Shown here: positions 6,029-6,307 of the stretch, piece after piece
How positions within the stretch are numbered: the stretch's first letter is position 1
How the letters are laid out: every line of letters starts with the position of its first letter
Assembly: GCA_018384465.1 (NCBI GenBank)
Contig: JAHAYQ010000129.1
Location: forward strand, 1-6,307
Direction: 5' to 3'
DNA: 6,307 nucleotides
Origin: Myroides sp.
Lineage (GTDB): Bacteria; Bacteroidota; Bacteroidia; Flavobacteriales; Flavobacteriaceae
Translations under genes and position numbers: made by a program
The notes under the pieces: generated by a model
What the model saw: the letters and a program-made list of their open reading frames with translations, nothing else
What the model was told of the DNA's origin: nothing
Databases searched by the model: none

Positions 6029-6307
6029 TCATTTAATAACTACTACTTGGAAAGGTGGTATGCAGTTTGAATCGAGCAACCCAGGCGGTTCATTAACTAT
6101 TGATGCAGCCGAAGAAGTAGGCGGAACAAATAACGGTTTACGACCTAAAGCGTTAATGCTATCGGCTTTGGCGGGTTGTTCAGGCTTAGATGTAGCTTCG
6201 CTGATCAAGAAAATGCGGTTAACAGTTGCTGATTTCAATATAGTAACCGAAGGTTTTTTAACCGATACAGACCCACAAGTATATCACCAAGTTAAGGTAG
6301 CATATCA
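6021..6307 (+). CDS. OsmC-family protein, N-terminal part; 3' end outside window
   Basis: The frame is open from the ATG at 6021 to the window edge, giving 95 codons. The protein begins MNSHLITTTWKGGMQFES and contains LRPKALMLSALAGCSGLDV at 40-58, the OsmC/Ohr-fold helix with C53, followed by SLIKKMR and a strand (LTVADFNIVTEG). In OsmC/Ohr enzymes this cysteine is the first of a peroxidatic pair that reduces organic hydroperoxides. The second cysteine would lie beyond the window edge, so activity cannot be judged. The AGCSGLDV and KKMR pattern fits the broad OsmC (YhfA-like) branch rather than classical Ohr. The start overlaps the rsmI stop by 8 bases (ATGAATAG) in another frame, which points to translational coupling with rsmI. 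Family call firm, exact subfamily uncertain. Confidence 0.9.
   Translation, partial: MNSHLITTTWKGGMQFESSNPGGSLTIDAAEEVGGTNNGLRPKALMLSALAGCSGLDVASLIKKMRLTVADFNIVTEGFLTDTDPQVYHQVKVAY

Noticed and set aside
5515..6032. Two minus-strand open frames across rsmI
   Set aside because: They are antisense to the conserved rsmI motifs and their translations look like nothing known.
6029..6238. A minus-strand 69-residue open frame over the right end
   Set aside because: It is antisense to the OsmC-family gene, whose plus-strand frame carries a clear family motif.

Overview
The window looks like a chromosomal piece of a Flavobacteriaceae (Bacteroidota) genome. The DNA is AT-rich, start codons lack Shine-Dalgarno sequences and have A-rich leaders, and candidate promoters fit the Bacteroidota -33 TTG / -7 TAnnTTTG pattern. 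The gene families point the same way: type IX secretion (T9SS) type B sorting domain, PorP/SprF, a PorE-like OmpA protein, and a Flavobacteriia-style thymidine kinase. Genus-level placement is not possible from sequence reading alone.

Left part (1-3473, + strand): a three-gene operon with gaps of 12 and 13 bases. It holds the C-terminal end of a large secreted surface protein with a gliding-motility/type B T9SS sorting domain, then a PorP/SprF-family outer-membrane protein, then a 658-residue periplasmic protein with TPR, beta-propeller, carboxypeptidase-regulatory-like and OmpA peptidoglycan-binding domains. This reads as a cargo, outer-membrane partner and cell-wall anchor module for one T9SS-exported surface protein. 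A strong bidirectional terminator (3504-3538) closes it.

Middle (3537-5128): tdk (thymidine kinase, - strand) and a 306-residue cytoplasmic protein of unknown function (+ strand) diverge from a 92-base spacer. Two candidate promoters in that spacer point at each other, with -7 boxes only 8 bases apart. The unknown protein has a helical N-terminus, a 69-residue stretch with no lysine or arginine, and a compact C-terminal domain.

Right part (5129-6307): a 204-base spacer is largely made of repeat-like DNA. An imperfect 14-base inverted repeat encloses a REP-like hairpin element. It is followed by rsmI (16S rRNA C1402 2'-O-methyltransferase, short Bacteroidota form) and an overlapping OsmC-family gene cut by the window edge.

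Most of this is recognisable core or common accessory Flavobacteriia content. I see no clearly new defence, mobile or RNA system. The items most worth a second look are the secretion triad, the repeat composite at 5141-5303, and the unknown acidic protein between tdk and rsmI.
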